Shown here piece by piece: positions 32,006 to 44,353 of a stretch of 64,000 bases of DNA. The DNA is taken from contig NC_053039.3 in the NCBI RefSeq assembly GCF_002575655.3, positions 215,965,622 through 216,029,621 of the forward strand, written 5' to 3'. Source of the DNA: Aegilops tauschii subsp. strangulata. Lineage: Eukaryota; Streptophyta; Magnoliopsida; Poales; Poaceae. Position numbers and translations under genes: made by a program. The notes beneath the pieces were generated by a model, which ran no database searches, was not told the origin of the DNA, and saw only the letters and a program-made list of their open reading frames with translations. Every line of letters starts with the position of its first letter. The stretch's first letter is position 1.

Positions 32006-34600
32006 ACACTAAGCATAATATCTGGCCTAGATGCACATAAATACAATAAAGAACCAATCATGGAGCAGTATACCTTTTGATCGAAGTCAATACCATTTTC
32101 ATCAGGGCACAGATGGCCATTTGTGGGCATCGGAATTTTGACGCCTTTGCAATCTTGCATGCCGAATTTCCTCAGTACATCCTTGAGGTATTTCTCCTGA
32201 GATATGAATATGCCATTGCGCTGTTGACGAATTTGAAGACCTAAGAAGAATTTCAATTCTCCCATCATAGACATTTGATATTCTTCACTCATCATATAGG
32301 CAAATTCATCACTATAACGTTGGTCAGTACAGCCAAAGATAATATCATCAACATATATTTGGCACACAAACAATTCACCATCATAAGATTTAGTGAACAG
32401 AGTAGGGTCGAGTGAACCGGGTTTGAAGCCTTTCTTCATGAGGAATTCCTTCAAAGTATCATACCATGCCCGAGGGGCCTGCTTGAGGCCATAGAGGGCC
32501 TTATTGAGTCTGAAGACTTTGTCAGGATGCTTTGGATCTTCAAAACCTGGGGGTTGAGCAACATATACTTCTTCCTCAAGCTTACCATTGAGGAATGCAT
32601 TTTTCACATCCATTTGATATAAAGTGATATCATGATGGTTAGCATAAGCAAGTAATATGCGAATAGCCTCAAGTCTAGCTACAGGTGCAAAAGTTTCATC
32701 GAAATCAATTCCTTCAACCTGTGTGTAGCCTTGAGCTACTAGTCGTGCCTTATTCCTCACCACAAGGCCATTTTCATCTTGCTTGTTGCGATAGATCCAC
32801 TTTGTGCCAATGATATTGTGCTTGCGAGGATCTGGACGTTTAACCAGTTCCCAGACGTTGTTGAGCTCGAATTGATGTAATTCTTCTTGCATGGCCTGAA
32901 TCCACTCAGGCTCCAGAAATGCTTCATCTACCTTAGTGGGCTCTGTGATAGAGACAAAAGCATAGTGCCCACAAAAGTTAGATAAATGTGAAGCTTTTGA
33001 GCATGTGAGAGGACCTGGTGCTTCAATGTCATCGATGATCTTTTCAACTTGCACTTCTTTTGCAACGCGAGGATGAGCTGGTTGTCGTCGAGGAATTTGA
33101 TCAGCATTTTCTTCAGCACCATTTTCTTCAGCATTTTCTTCAGGTGCATTAGCTCGACGTTCTTCACGTTCTGGAATGAATTCTTCAGCAGATTCTTCGG
33201 TAGGAATGACATCCTCAGTAGCCTTGAACTTGATAGTTTCCTCAGGTGCTGGTTCATCTATCATAGAGGGTAGGTGCTCTCTTTGCGAGCCATTAATTTC
33301 ATCAAACCGCACATCTACAGTTTCAACAACCTTGTGAAGAACGTTGTTGAAGACTCTGTAGGTGTGCGAGTCCTTTTCGTAACCAAGCATAAAATCTTCA
33401 TGTGCTTTCGGTGCAAATTTAGCATTGTGATGAGGATCTCTAATCCAACATTTAGCACCGAAGACTTTGAAATAACTCACATTGGGTTTCTTGTCAGTGA
33501 GGAGTTCATAGGCAGTCTTCTTGAAGAATTTGTGAAGATATACCCTGTTGATGATGTGGCATGCAGTATAAATTGCCTCAATCCAGAAGTGACGAGGCGT
33601 CTTGTACTCATCAAGCATAGTGCGAGCCATCTCAACAAGAGTTCTGTTCTTGCGCTCCACGACGCCATTCTGCTGAGTGTAAGGAGCAGATAACTCATGA
33701 GTAATACCAAGTTCATCAAGATAGTCATCAAGACCAGAATTCTTGAACTCAGTTCCATTTTCACTTCTGATGTGCTTGATTTTCACACTGAAGTTGGTTG
33801 AAGCCCTCAAGGAAAATTGTTTCAAGACTTCCTGCACTTCATGTTTGTAAGTGACAATATATACCCAAGTGTAGCGAGAGTAATCATCAACAATAACAAA
33901 GCCATAGAGAGATGCATCATTTGTGACTGCTGAGTAATGGTTAGGACTGAAGAGATCCATATGAAGCAATTCAAATGGTCGAGTAGTGGTCATGATAGTC
34001 TTTGCTGGATGCTTAGCCTTGGTCATCTTTCCAGCTTCACAGGCTCCGCATAAGTGATCCTTGAGGAATTTGACATTCTCAATGCCAATGATGTGCTTCT
34101 TCTTCGCAAGCATGTGCAAATTCCTCATGCCTGCATGACCAAGTCGTCGATGCCATAGCCAGCCTTCTGAAGCTTTTGCAAGTAGGCACACGGCTGGTTG
34201 CGGTCCTGTAGAGAAATCAACAATATACAAGTCTCCTCTCCTAAAGCCTTCGAAGACATTGGAATTGTCAGCTTCCATAACCACAACACAATGATACTTG
34301 GCAAAGACAACAACCATATCAAGATCACAAAGCATTGAGACAGACATGAGGTTGTATCCTAAGGACTCGACAAGCATGACTTTGTCCATGTGTCGATCCT
34401 TTGTGATCGCAACCTTACCTAGACCCAATACCTGACTTTTGCCTTTGTCAGCGAAGATGATATGTTTCAGATGCGATGGTGATAAGGGAGCATCCATCAA
34501 TAGATTCTTGTCACCAGTCATGTGATTTGTACATCCACTATCGAGGACCCACTCAGTGGCTTTGGGTTGATGATCCTGCAGATGAATTAGTGCAGCTTAC
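31951..34600 (-). pseudogene. Protease, integrase and reverse transcriptase of the Copia element
   Basis: The large open frame contains, in order: the protease motif [13 protein letters not shown]; the integrase zinc module ([10 protein letters not shown] with [11 protein letters not shown]); the integrase core with Asp in [20 protein letters not shown] and Glu in [11 protein letters not shown]; and reverse transcriptase with [40 protein letters not shown] and IYVDDIIFG. The second catalytic position of integrase, usually S-D-N-G, reads S-E-N-G, so a key Asp appears changed to Glu. The frame is cut off from its upstream part by a shift near 34605 and from RNase H by a shift near 32000. Confidence 0.85.
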
Positions 34601-34820
34601 GAACTTCATATACTTCATCAGTGAAGAATATGACATCACAATTCATCAGACCAATTTCATCAAGCAATGCAACAGTTAAAACAGTATGAGGACGTGAGAA
34701 ATGAAAGTTCATTTCTTCATGATTAGTCTGCGTCCTTTCAGGCACTTTACAGGTCTCCAGCAAATTCTTCAGACGTTTGAGCACGTCTGGAGACCTGACC
34801 CTGCATAAGAGATTAGTCAT
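34587..34820 (-). pseudogene. N-terminal pol segment of the Copia element
   Basis: Open from MTNLLCRVRSPDVLKRL to a TGA/TAA-bounded end at 34587, in a different frame from the protease. It overlaps the end of the gag-side frame by a few bases (ATGACTAA-like junction), which suggests that in this family pol starts separately from gag. The segment has no known domain. Confidence 0.5.
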
Positions 34821-37388
34821 TTTTCTTCACCCCCCACATCTGAAGGGGTGGCAAAGAGTTCATCACTCTGCGAGCTCCATACGAGAAAGGTGGCATAGAA
34901 GCCAATCCATTTCGTTTCACATAAGAGGAGTTAGGGTAAGCATATGAATAAGCAGAGAAATTCTTCGAGGACTTATGAACATAATGATTAGAAGAATAAT
35001 GCTCATATTCATAGCCCTTAGCTCTTCCCTGCGAAACAGAGTTGGTAGCACGATGATGTTCATATGAGGACTTTGATCCTTTTGAGGAATATGATCCATG
35101 TGAGGAATTCGATCCGTATGAGGACTTGGATCCATATGAAGAATTTGGTCCATATGAAGAATTTGATCTGGGGTTCCTATTCTTCATAGGTGGTGTCATG
35201 AGGACATTCACCTGAAGACTTTGAAGGCACCTTTTGGGAACCCATATTTTCTTCATAGGAGAACCGTTCCTGCAGTTAGTGCCAACATATCTAGCAAATA
35301 CTTCACCATTCTGATTTTTAAACAGTTTATAGTTGGAGTCAAATGACTCATCAGAAGAATGAGAAGATTCACATGTAAAGCCAGATAAATTAGATGGATC
35401 AACTGGAGGTCCCTTTGCAGCAACCCATGAGGTTTTGGGGTACTGCTCAGGCTTCCAATATGTGCCATCAGCATTGAGTTTCCTCTCAAAGGCAATACCC
35501 TCTTTCCTAGGGTTCTTGTTGAGGATCTGCTTTTTAAGCACATCACAAAGAGTCTAATGCCCTTTGAGGCTTTTGTTCATGCCTGTCATGTACAATTCCT
35601 TCAGCCCTGCATCGTCAGTGATACTAGCAATGTCCTCAGATGAGGAATTAGTGATAGCAGAGACAGTTGAAGAATTTGTAGCATTAGAAGCATTTGAACA
35701 TTCAGGTGAAGAATTAGCAGATTCACGTTCAATGCATTTCAAACATGGAGGAACAAATTCTTCGTAAGCAGCGCTGATTTGTTGAGCAAGTAATGAATCG
35801 TGCTCCTTCTGAAGATCTTCATAACTCACTCTTAGCTTCTCAAGATCTTGCTTTTTTGAAGAAATTCATAAGAAAGCTTCTCATGATCAGATAAGAGAGT
35901 GTTATGATGACCTTGAAGGTTGTCAAACCTAGTCTGAAGTCTCTGAAGATTTTCAGTCAAGGTTTTAGTGCGATCCATTTCTTCACCCAACATATCATCA
36001 CTTTTGTCTAGCATGTTTTGAACCTTTTCAAAAGCCCTTTGTTGTTTCACAGCAATCTTAGCAAGTTTAGAGTAGCTGGGCTTGAGGTTTTCATCAGATT
36101 CATTCTCACTAGATTCAGTGGAGGTATATTTGAGTACCTTGGCACCCTTTGCCATGAAGCAATAGGTGGGAGCGTAGTCATCATTGCCTTCATCAGCCTT
36201 TTTGGTGAAGCCATTTTCTCCAGAGTTGAAGATAGACTTGCTGACGAATGCAGTAGCGAGAGCTAGACTCGCTACTCCAGACTCGGACTCCTCAAATGCC
36301 TCCTCTTCCTCATGTTCCTCAGATTCAGCTTCAGAGTCCATTTCCGTGCCAATGAATGCCCGAGCCTTCTTGGAGCTGCTCTTCTTGTGAGATGAAGACT
36401 TTGAGGATTTTGATGATGAAGATTTTGAGGATTTCTTCTTTTTCTTCGCGTCATCAGAACTGTAATCCTTGTATTTCTTCTTCTTTGATTCCTTTTCCCA
36501 CTGAGGACAATCTTGAATGTAGTGTCCAGGTTTCTTGCATTTGTGACAAAGCCTCTTCTTGTAGTCACTGGATGAGGAATCATTGCTCCTTGAGGATCTT
36601 CCAAAGCGACCACGTCTTGAGAACTTTTGAAATTTCTTCACGAGCAGTGCTAGCTCCTGGCTCAGTTCTTCAGGATCACCAAGGCTACTGCCAGAGTCTT
36701 CATCTTCAGACTCAGAAACTGCCTTGGCCTTCAGTGCACGTGATCTGCCATAGCTCAAACCATAGAGGTCTCTCTTTTCATCAAGTTGGAACTCATGAGT
36801 ATTTAGCCTTTCGAGGATATCAGCGGGGTCAAGTGACTTGTAATCAGCACGTTCTTGTATCATCAATGCCAGAGTATAAAATGAGGAATCAAGCGATCAC
36901 AACAATTTGTTCACCACCTCATGGTCGGTGATGTCAGTGGCACCAAGCGCTTGAAGCTCATTTGAGATGTCAGTGATGCGATCGAAGGTTTGTTGAACAT
37001 TTTCATTGTCGAGTCTTTTGAAGCGGTTGAAGAGATTGCGAAGAACATCAACACAAGAGTCACGCTGAGTTGAGACTCCTTCATTCACTTTGGACAACCT
37101 ATCCCAGATAAGCTTAGCAGTTTCCAAAGCACTCACTCTTCCATACTGTCCTTTGCTCAGATGGCCACATATGATATTCTTCGCTTGAGAATCGAGTTGC
37201 TTGAATCTCTTCACATCGGTAGCGTTCAGTGAGGGTGAGACAGAGGGAACACCATTTTCCACAACATACCAGAGATCGTTATCAATTGCCTCAAGATGCA
37301 TTCGCATCTTATTCTTCCAGTAGGGGTAGTCCATCCCATCGAAGGTAGGACACCCAGCAGAGACCTTGATCATACCTGCGGTCGACAT
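34813..37388 (-). pseudogene. gag of the Copia element, broken
   Basis: ATG at 37386-37388 (MSTAGMIKVSAGCPTFDGMDY) opens the gag core, with WKNKMRMHLEA and AKLIWDRL blocks of the UBN2 type. A TGA at 36897-36899 interrupts it. The same frame resumes and contains the zinc knuckle CHKCKKPGHYIQDC (CX2CX4HX4C), then Ser/Lys-rich and acidic stretches and a coiled-coil segment (KQQRAFEKVQNML). A shift in an A-run near 35832, then a TAG at 35554-35556, break the C-terminal part. That part has a glycine/serine/tyrosine repeat (SSYGSNSSHG-like, near 35050-35150). Gag would package the RNA. Confidence 0.8.
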
Positions 37389-37441
37389 AACTAAAACTCC
37401 AGGCGGTTAAACCAAAATCACACAGAACAAGGAAGTACCTT

Positions 37442-37453
37442 GCTCTAATACCA
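37442..37453 (-). other. Primer binding site of the Copia element, tRNA-iMet type with one mismatch
   Basis: The minus strand reads TGGTATTAGAGC, where the usual initiator-Met site is TGGTATCAGAGC. It is 2 nt from the LTR. Confidence 0.8.
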
Positions 37454-37455
37454 AT

Positions 37456-38951
37456 TGAAAGTGCGTTATATCAACTAGAGGGGGGTGAATAGGTGATTTT
37501 TATAAATTCTTCACTGAGGAATTTGCGGGTGAGGAAATTCCTTAGCGAAGAACTACTTGCAGCGGAATAAGTACTCAAGAGTAAGCATAGCAGAACATAG
37601 GCATGGTCATCATGATGAAATGAAGACAAACACAGAGTACAGAAAGCGTAAACACAGGATAGCACAGGATGAAGACAAACAGACTGAAGAAATTGAACTG
37701 AGGAAATTGAGAAAGTCTTCAGTCAAAGTCTTCAAACACAGATATGACAAGCACACAACACAGTAATGAGGAAATGAAAGAGTTGAGGAAATAGAACCAG
37801 TAAGCTTGGTGAAGACAATGATTTGGTAGACCAGTTCCAACTGCTGTCTCAGTTGTACATCTGGTTAGAGCGGCTACGTATTTAAACCTGAGGACACACA
37901 GTCCCGGACACACAGTCCTCACCGTATTCTCCTTGAACTAAGGTCACACAGACCTCGTCCAATCACTCGTGGTAAGTCTTCAGGTGACTTCCGAACCTTC
38001 ACAAACTCGGTCACTCGGCGATCCACAATTCCTCTTGGATGCTCTAGACCATGATGCCTAACCGTCTGGAAGAAGCACAATCTTCAAAGGTAACAAGCGT
38101 CGGATCCACGCAGGATCAATCTCTTCAGTGATGCTCAATCACTTTGGGTTTGTAGGTGTTTGGGTTTGGGTTTTCCTCACTTGATGATTTTCCCTCAAAG
38201 TCCTCGGAGGATGGGATGCTCTCAAATGACAAATTTCAGTTTCTCTCAGAGCAGCCAACCAGCTAGTGATTGTAGGGGGGCGGCTATTTATAGCCTAGGG
38301 AGCAGCCCGACATGATAAGACATAAATGCCCTTCAATGATATGACCGGGGTGGGTAGATATTTTGGGACAGCTGGCGCATAGCACAGCAACAGTCGGAAA
38401 TTTGAGTATCAAATTCCTCAGGGCTATCATGTTCCTCACTGTGTAGGCAATCCGCACTGGCGAATTCCTAACTCCTCAATCAGAACAAATTCCTCAGAGA
38501 CCAGAAAAACTTCGTCTTTGTCACTAAAGAATATGACTGAACTGTATGAGATTTCCAATGGCTTCACTCGAAGGGATTGGTAGGTGTAGGATTTTGAGTT
38601 GAGCATCACATGGAAATTTTTCCTTAGTATTTCCTCGACCCCCTTTAACAGTACGGTGTTTCCTATGACTCAAGTAAGAGAAAATGAAACTACGAAAACA
38701 AAAGTCTTCACGCTTCATGTTCCTCAAATGAATACCAAGTCTTCAAGGTCACACCAATTTCTTCACTGTCAAAGTCTTCAGAAATCCAAAGTCTTCAGTC
38801 GAAGAACTTCATTTTTAGGGGTCGACTTTCTCTGTAAATATCAAACTCCTCATAGACTTATAGACCTGTGTACACTCATAAACACATTAGTCCCTTAACC
38901 TATAAGTCTTCAATACACCAAAATCACTAAGGGGCACTAGATGCACTTACA
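37456..38951 (-). repeat. 5' LTR of the Copia element (1,496 bp)
   Basis: Partner of 24313-25823. TATA box at 38285-38292. Full of CTTCA/TTCCTCA (minus GAGGAATTTG) phrases. Confidence 0.9.
38285..38292 (-). promoter_or_regulatory. TATA box in the Copia 5' LTR
   Basis: The minus strand reads GGCTATAAATAGCC, a good TATA box in a short palindrome. The 3' LTR has the same at about 25153-25160. Confidence 0.6.
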
Positions 38952-39265
38952 AGTACCTCCACCCTTTGCTCACGCTTGCGCGGTCGTGGTGATTTCAGCG
39001 CACTTGCATCGCACGTTGTTGAGCCAGTACCTCCACCTTAATTTGCTCGCGTTTGCGCAGTCGTGGTGATTTCAGCGCACTTGCATCGCACACGGTTGAG
39101 CCAGTACCTCCACCTTAATTTGCTCGCGCTTGCGCGGTCCTGGTGATTTCAGCGCACTTGCATTGCACACGGTTGAGCCAGTACCTCCACCTTAATTTGA
39201 TCGCGCTTGCGCAGGCGTGGTGATTCACATCGCACTTGTATCGCACACGGTTAAGATATTATACC
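38952..39265 (+). repeat. 77-bp tandem repeat in the CACTA (about four copies)
   Basis: CAGCGCACTTGCATCGCAC-type phrase recurs at 38996, 39073, 39150 and, diverged, near 39227. Each is followed by GGTTGAGCCAGTACCTCCAC, with a GCTCGCGCTTGCGC box. The array flanked the Copia insertion (see 24230). The phrase also matches the subterminal repeat style of the CACTA. Confidence 0.8.
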
Positions 39266-41210
39266 CCGTGTCCGTTGAGCGCCATCAGAGTATTTGCAGC
39301 AAAAAAATAACGTTAGAGAGGGTCAAAAGACAGCCACACCAGCATGTGGCCCAAATATATATGAGTGAAAAGGGTGGTCTGTGATGTTCAAAATTCCAAT
39401 GCACAACTTTGACCGCGCAGGCCCACGGTTGGGCGCGTCGTTGAAGAGCGATGAGAGGGGCCAGAAGTCAAGAACCACCTGGAAGTGGCCAAATATATGT
39501 ACGAATATTGGGGATGTTTAAAACTTTAAATACACAATGCATAACTCTGGTGGCACCTGCCTCGCAAACCCGAAAGCACCCTAACAACCACCTAGCTAGG
39601 ATATATATAATGACATAATGTCGTACCTAGCTAGGATGCTTGGCCCACCACCTCCCACTTCGTGTCAGTGGGGCGGATGCACGTAATGATCGATACTTTG
39701 GTCATACATGCATGTCGCCATGACCTACCATAAGACGAACCAATGAATCTATCGTTTGGTCAAATGACAGTTGTTGTTGTAGATAAACCGCTTGGGCCAA
39801 TAGATTGAACCATCATAAAAATTGCACGAGAGGGACCACAAAACCAGCACCTCTTGCATGCGGCCCAAAATGATGTACGTTGGGAAGGGGTGATGTGTGT
39901 TTTCAATATAGAATAATGTACAATTTAGATGTGGTGCCTACCTCTCGATACAGACAACAACCATGAAGGCAAGGTAGTTAAGGACGAGATACGCAGGGTT
40001 TGATGTAGGTCGAACCCAGCAATCCGAGCATGTGGGAGGGAATCCTGACAACGCATGAGCTCGAGCTTTGGTTGAGCGACATGTGACGGTGACTAGCCCT
40101 AACACGAACTAGGAGGAATCCATTCATGGCCAACACATAATACCCCTCATTGTCGGTCAAAGGGATGATATATATACACTCGGGGAGCCCACATATATGC
40201 GTGTCGTCACAAAAAACTGCACAAGGGAGACGTGGTCGATCAGAAGACCCCGTATACACTGCACGCGGCCCGAAAATATGTATGGGTACGGTGCTGTGTG
40301 ATGTGTTTAAATCCCAAATGCACAACTTTGATGGGCCACCAACTACATTACAAACCAAACACCATACCCTACTCCAAGCCTGGTTCAATACGTACGATGT
40401 CAGTTTCCCAACTTCGAGGCGGCGGCGGGGGGGGGGTCGTCCCACGCATGCGCTCAAACTTTATTTGGTCTAGCATGGGACACACACACACACATATATA
40501 TATATACACATCTATACACCTATATAGTGTGTGAATAACTTCGAAAGTTGGTCGTTGGATGAAGCCAATCCGACGGTACAGAGATGGCAAATCCGAGCAC
40601 TACTGGTCGTTGGATATCATCTACATTCCACCAGATTCTGCCACATGCATGTACAATCTAGAAGACTCCATGGTTGAACTTAAGCATAATGCACAAACCT
40701 CAAACACACAAGCACTTCTCCTTTGTTCTCTAGAATCTTCCATATCTTAATTGCCCAAACCTTTTTTTCCAAATGAATTGTCACTTTTTGTTTTTACCTT
40801 ACAATGCACAATTCCATGAATCTTAAAATAGATTTTTTTTATAAAACTAATGGATTTTGGATGAGATGAACTATAAGAATTAAATGAACATCTACATCAT
40901 GCATATATGACTCAAAGCTTACATGCTATAGTGTGGTATTTACTAATAATTTGGTTACCAAATCTCATGCGTGCAATGCACGCGTACCTTACTAGTATCA
41001 ATAGGAAACCATCATGGTCAAACCCTTCTCGTTCTGGGTCAAAGGGATAGATTGTGTGGGGCTCCCTAATTGTCGATAAAGGATAGTATATATACCTCGG
41101 CGAGCGCACAGATATGTGCCGCGTCTATAAGCCGCATAAGGGAGACATGCTCGAGAAGAACACCCTACCCCCTATACCCTGCATGCAACCTGAAAAAGGT
41201 TTATATAATC
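39266..41210 (+). repeat. Degenerate long-period repeats in the CACTA interior
   Basis: No gene seen. At least five diverged copies of one text recur near 39320, 39460, 39820, 40225 and 41130: GGGAGAC/GGGACC, then a TGCATGCGGCCC(A)AAATATATG-like phrase, then GTGATGTG..AAA and AATGCACAACTTTGA. Spacing is irregular. Simple-sequence tracts lie at 40422-40440 (G-rich) and 40482-40510. Confidence 0.5.
40482..40510 (+). repeat. (CA)n(TA)n microsatellite
   Basis: About eight CA units followed by about six TA units. Confidence 0.85.
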
Positions 41211-41855
41211 GCCATACAGGTCAAGTCAATATTTCTTTATTTTTTTAGAGGAAAAAACAACCCATAAAAACATAGTAGGTTTATATAATCGCCATGACAA
41301 GTCTGGTCAATCATTCTTTAATTTTTTAGAGCAAAAAATAACCCATGAAAACATAGTCTACAAATGAGCAAAACAAGGATCCCAAGGTTTATATAATTGC
41401 CATGATAGGTCATCACAAAGATATATTAATATATCTCTATAATGATATTTAGCACGCTTAACTTCTGCATTCTATTCGACTAGGCTAGCAGATGGGAAGC
41501 TGGCCCTTGCTGATAAGAATTGCCTCCTTGCCATTAAGGCGTTTCACGCTGTCGAAAGGGCTCGGGGTTGCCGTTAGATGTGGGAGCATCCAACGGTGCG
41601 CACGAATGATCCGTGTGGTTTAGGTTCTGGCCAATCAAAACGCACGACTCAGATCGCGCGCGCAGCAAAGGGGGGGCATCGGCCATGGTTTGGTAGGCAC
41701 ACGGCTTTCGTGTGTGAACCGTGTGCTATTTGAAAACAATTTTTTTGGAGGGGCTATTTGAAAACATTTACATGTGATGTCAAAAGGGATGAGGATTGCC
41801 GTTCGATCAAGGAGAATCCAACGGTGCAAACGTATGATCCATGGGGTTTGGGTTC
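41211..41855 (+). other. CACTA interior left of element D, with a diverged direct repeat
   Basis: No gene seen. A segment with GATTGCCGTTCGATCAAGGA-type text occurs twice (about 41565-41670 and from 41795). The second copy is split by element D and resumes at 57541 (TGGCCAATCAGAACACAC). Element D thus landed inside a local duplication. Confidence 0.5.
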
Positions 41856-42676
41856 TGATGAGGACATCAATACCATTGCTGCACCCACAGCCCCTGCTGC
41901 TGTACATACTAGACAAATTACTAGAGCTCGCGCACACCAATTAAATTATCAGGTACTTTTGTTTCTTGGTAATGATTCTAATGTTCATGAGAATATGATG
42001 CTGCCTAAATTGGATACATTTGTTTTGCTTACAAATGAAGGGCCTGGCATGGATAAGAGGGATGAACACTGGAGCAAGACCAAGCATGGAGATGATGCCA
42101 TGCGCAAGGAGAACAAGAACAGAGTTACAAGTGATGATTTCAGGACTTTCAAGCCACCAGAAGGAGTGCAAGAAGCCTTGGACGAAATATACAAGATGCC
42201 ACTTCATAAATTTCGTCCAGAGGCTATTCTAGGTGCTGTGTCACCTTATTATTTGGCCAGGCCCATGTAATTTCGAAATACTTAAGTATAGGCTGTTTTT
42301 AGAGTGCGTATGTGTGGGGAAACAAGAGTTAGGGTTGGTTTCAGACCCCTCCTCCAAGGGCCACGAAATTCCCCTCTATTCCTCCATATATATAGCCCTT
42401 AGGGCGTCGTTTAGACTTTGGAATTCATTTAGTTAAAAGTTAGCCATTGCAACTTCGTTTACTTTGTTTGTGTCCAACGACCAGACCAAGACCGCTTCCG
42501 GATCCCCACCTTTATCAATACTTCATCTATATTCACAGTATTCAGATTGCATTATCATATTGTTGCTTGTTCTTCGATTGCATGCAGGAATAGACCTTCA
42601 TGGTGAGGCTGATCGTGCTTCTAGCATCGTCGGTAACCTTAGGAGATTGGTTTAGCGAATGCTAAGGCGCAACGTG
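41856..42676 (+). repeat. 5' LTR of element D, first part (821 bp)
   Basis: Matches 56630-57445. A 137-codon frame (DEDINTIAAPTAP onward, to 42270) is the former C-terminal tail of the polyprotein encoded in the LTR. It is open here but stops early in the 3' copy. TATA box TATATATAG at 42387-42395. Ends in the CAACG duplication of the nested element. Confidence 0.85.
42387..42395 (+). promoter_or_regulatory. TATA box in the 5' LTR of element D
   Basis: CCATATATATAGCC, followed about 200 nt later by the nested insertion, so transcripts from this LTR would now run into the nested element. Confidence 0.5.
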
Positions 42677-44339
42677 ATGTCTACTAAACAACCTTCTTCT
42701 TGTAGACGTTGTTGGGCCTCCAAGTGCAGAGGTTTGTAGGACAGTAGCAAATTTCCCTCAAGTGGATGACCTAAGGTTTATCAATCCGTGGGAGGCGTAG
42801 GATGAAGATGGTCTCTCTCAAACAACCCTGCAACCAGATAACAAAGAGTCTCTTGTGTCCCCAACACACCCAATACAATGGTAAATTGTATAGGTGCACT
42901 AGTTCGGCGAAGAGATGGTGATAGAAAGGCAATATGGATGGTAGATATAGGTTTTTGTAATCTGAAAATATACAAACAGCAAGGTAGCAAGCGATAAAAG
43001 TGAGCGTAAACGATATTGCAATGCGTTGAAACAAGGCCTAGGGTTCATACTTTCACTAGTGCAAGTTCTCTCAACAATAATAAAATAATTGGATCACATA
43101 ACTATCCCTCAACATGCAACAAAGAGTCACTCCAAAGTCACTAATAGCGGAGAACAAACGAAGAGATTATGGTAGGGTACGAAACCACCTCAAAGTTATT
43201 CTTTCCAATCAATCCATTGGGCTATTCCTATAAGTGTCACAAACAGCCCTAGAGTTCGTACTAGAATAACACCTTAAGACACAAATCAACCAAAACCCTA
43301 ATGTCACCTACATACTCCAATGTCACCTCAAGTATCCGTGGGTATGATTATACGATATGCATCACACAATCTCAGATTCATCTATTCAACCAACACATAG
43401 AACCTCAAAGAGTGCCCCAAAGTTTCTACCGGAGAATCAAGACGAAAACGTGTGCCAACCCCTATGCATAGGTTCATGGGCGGAACCCGCAAGTTGATCA
43501 CCAAAACATACATCAAGTGAATCACGTGATATCCCATTGTCACCACAGATACGCACGGCAAGACATACATCAAGTGTTCTCAAGGCATTAAAGACTCAAT
43601 CCAATAAGATAACTTCAAAGGGAAAACTCAATCCATTACAAGAGAGTAGAGGGGGAGAAGCAACATAAGATCTAACTATAATAGCAAAGCTCGCGATACA
43701 TCAAGATCGTGCCAAATCAAGAACACGAGAGAGAGAGAGATCAAACACATAGCTACTGGTACATACCCTCAGCCCCGAGGGTGAACTACTCCCTCCTCGT
43801 CATGGAGAGCGCCGAGATGATGAAGATGGCCACCGGTGAGGGTTCCCCCCTCCGGCAGGGTGCCGGAATAGGGTCCCGATTGGTTTTTGGTGGCTACAGA
43901 GGCTTGCGGCAGCGGAACTCCCGATCTCTTATGTTCCCCGATCGTTTTAGGGTATATGGGTATATATAGGAGGAAGAAGTACGTCAGGGGAGCCACGAGG
44001 GGCCCACGAGGGTGGAGGGCGCGCCCTAGGGGGTGGGCGCGCCCCCCTACCTCCTGGCTCCCTCGTTTCTTTCCTGACGTGCACTCCAAGTCTACCAGGT
44101 TGCTTTCCTTCCAAAAATAACTTCTCCAGAAGGTTTCATTCCATTTCGACTCCGTTTGATATTCCTTTTCTTCGAAACACTGAAACAAGGGAAAAAACAG
44201 GAACTGGCACCGGGCTCTGGGTCAATAGGTTAGTCCCAAAAATAATATAAAAGTGTTTAGTAAAGCCCATAAACATCCAAAACAGATAATATAATAGCAT
44301 GAATACTTCATAAATTATAGATACGTTGGAGACGTATCA
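42677..44339 (-). repeat. 3' LTR of the layer-3 element (1,663 bp)
   Basis: Starts TGATACGTCTCC at 44339 on the minus strand and ends at 42677. Contains a GC-rich GGGCGCGCCC block near 44020-44045 and a short (GA)n run near 43727-43740. Confidence 0.9.
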
Positions 44340-44340
44340 G

Positions 44341-44353
44341 CATCCCCAAGCTT
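44341..44353 (-). other. Polypurine tract of the layer-3 element
   Basis: The minus strand reads AAGCTTGGGGATG one base before the 3' LTR. The same 13-mer recurs four more times inside the element. Confidence 0.75.

Larger units (their letters stand above)
24313..38951 (-). mobile_element. SIRE/Maximus-like Ty1/Copia retrotransposon with a long third ORF (14.6 kb)
   Basis: LTRs 24313-25823 and 37456-38951 both start TGAAAGTGCG and end CACTTACA, with duplications AGTAC at 24308-24312 and 38952-38956. On the minus strand the order is 5' LTR, tRNA-Met-type primer site, gag with CCHC, protease, integrase, reverse transcriptase, RNase H (the Copia order), then a promoter-like region, a third ORF of about 1,200 codons, polypurine tract and 3' LTR. 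Size, the extra ORF and motifs such as IYVDDIIFG fit the SIRE/Maximus group. The two LTRs differ at few positions, so it is fairly young, yet gag, pol and ORF3 each carry stops or frameshifts. Confidence 0.9.
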
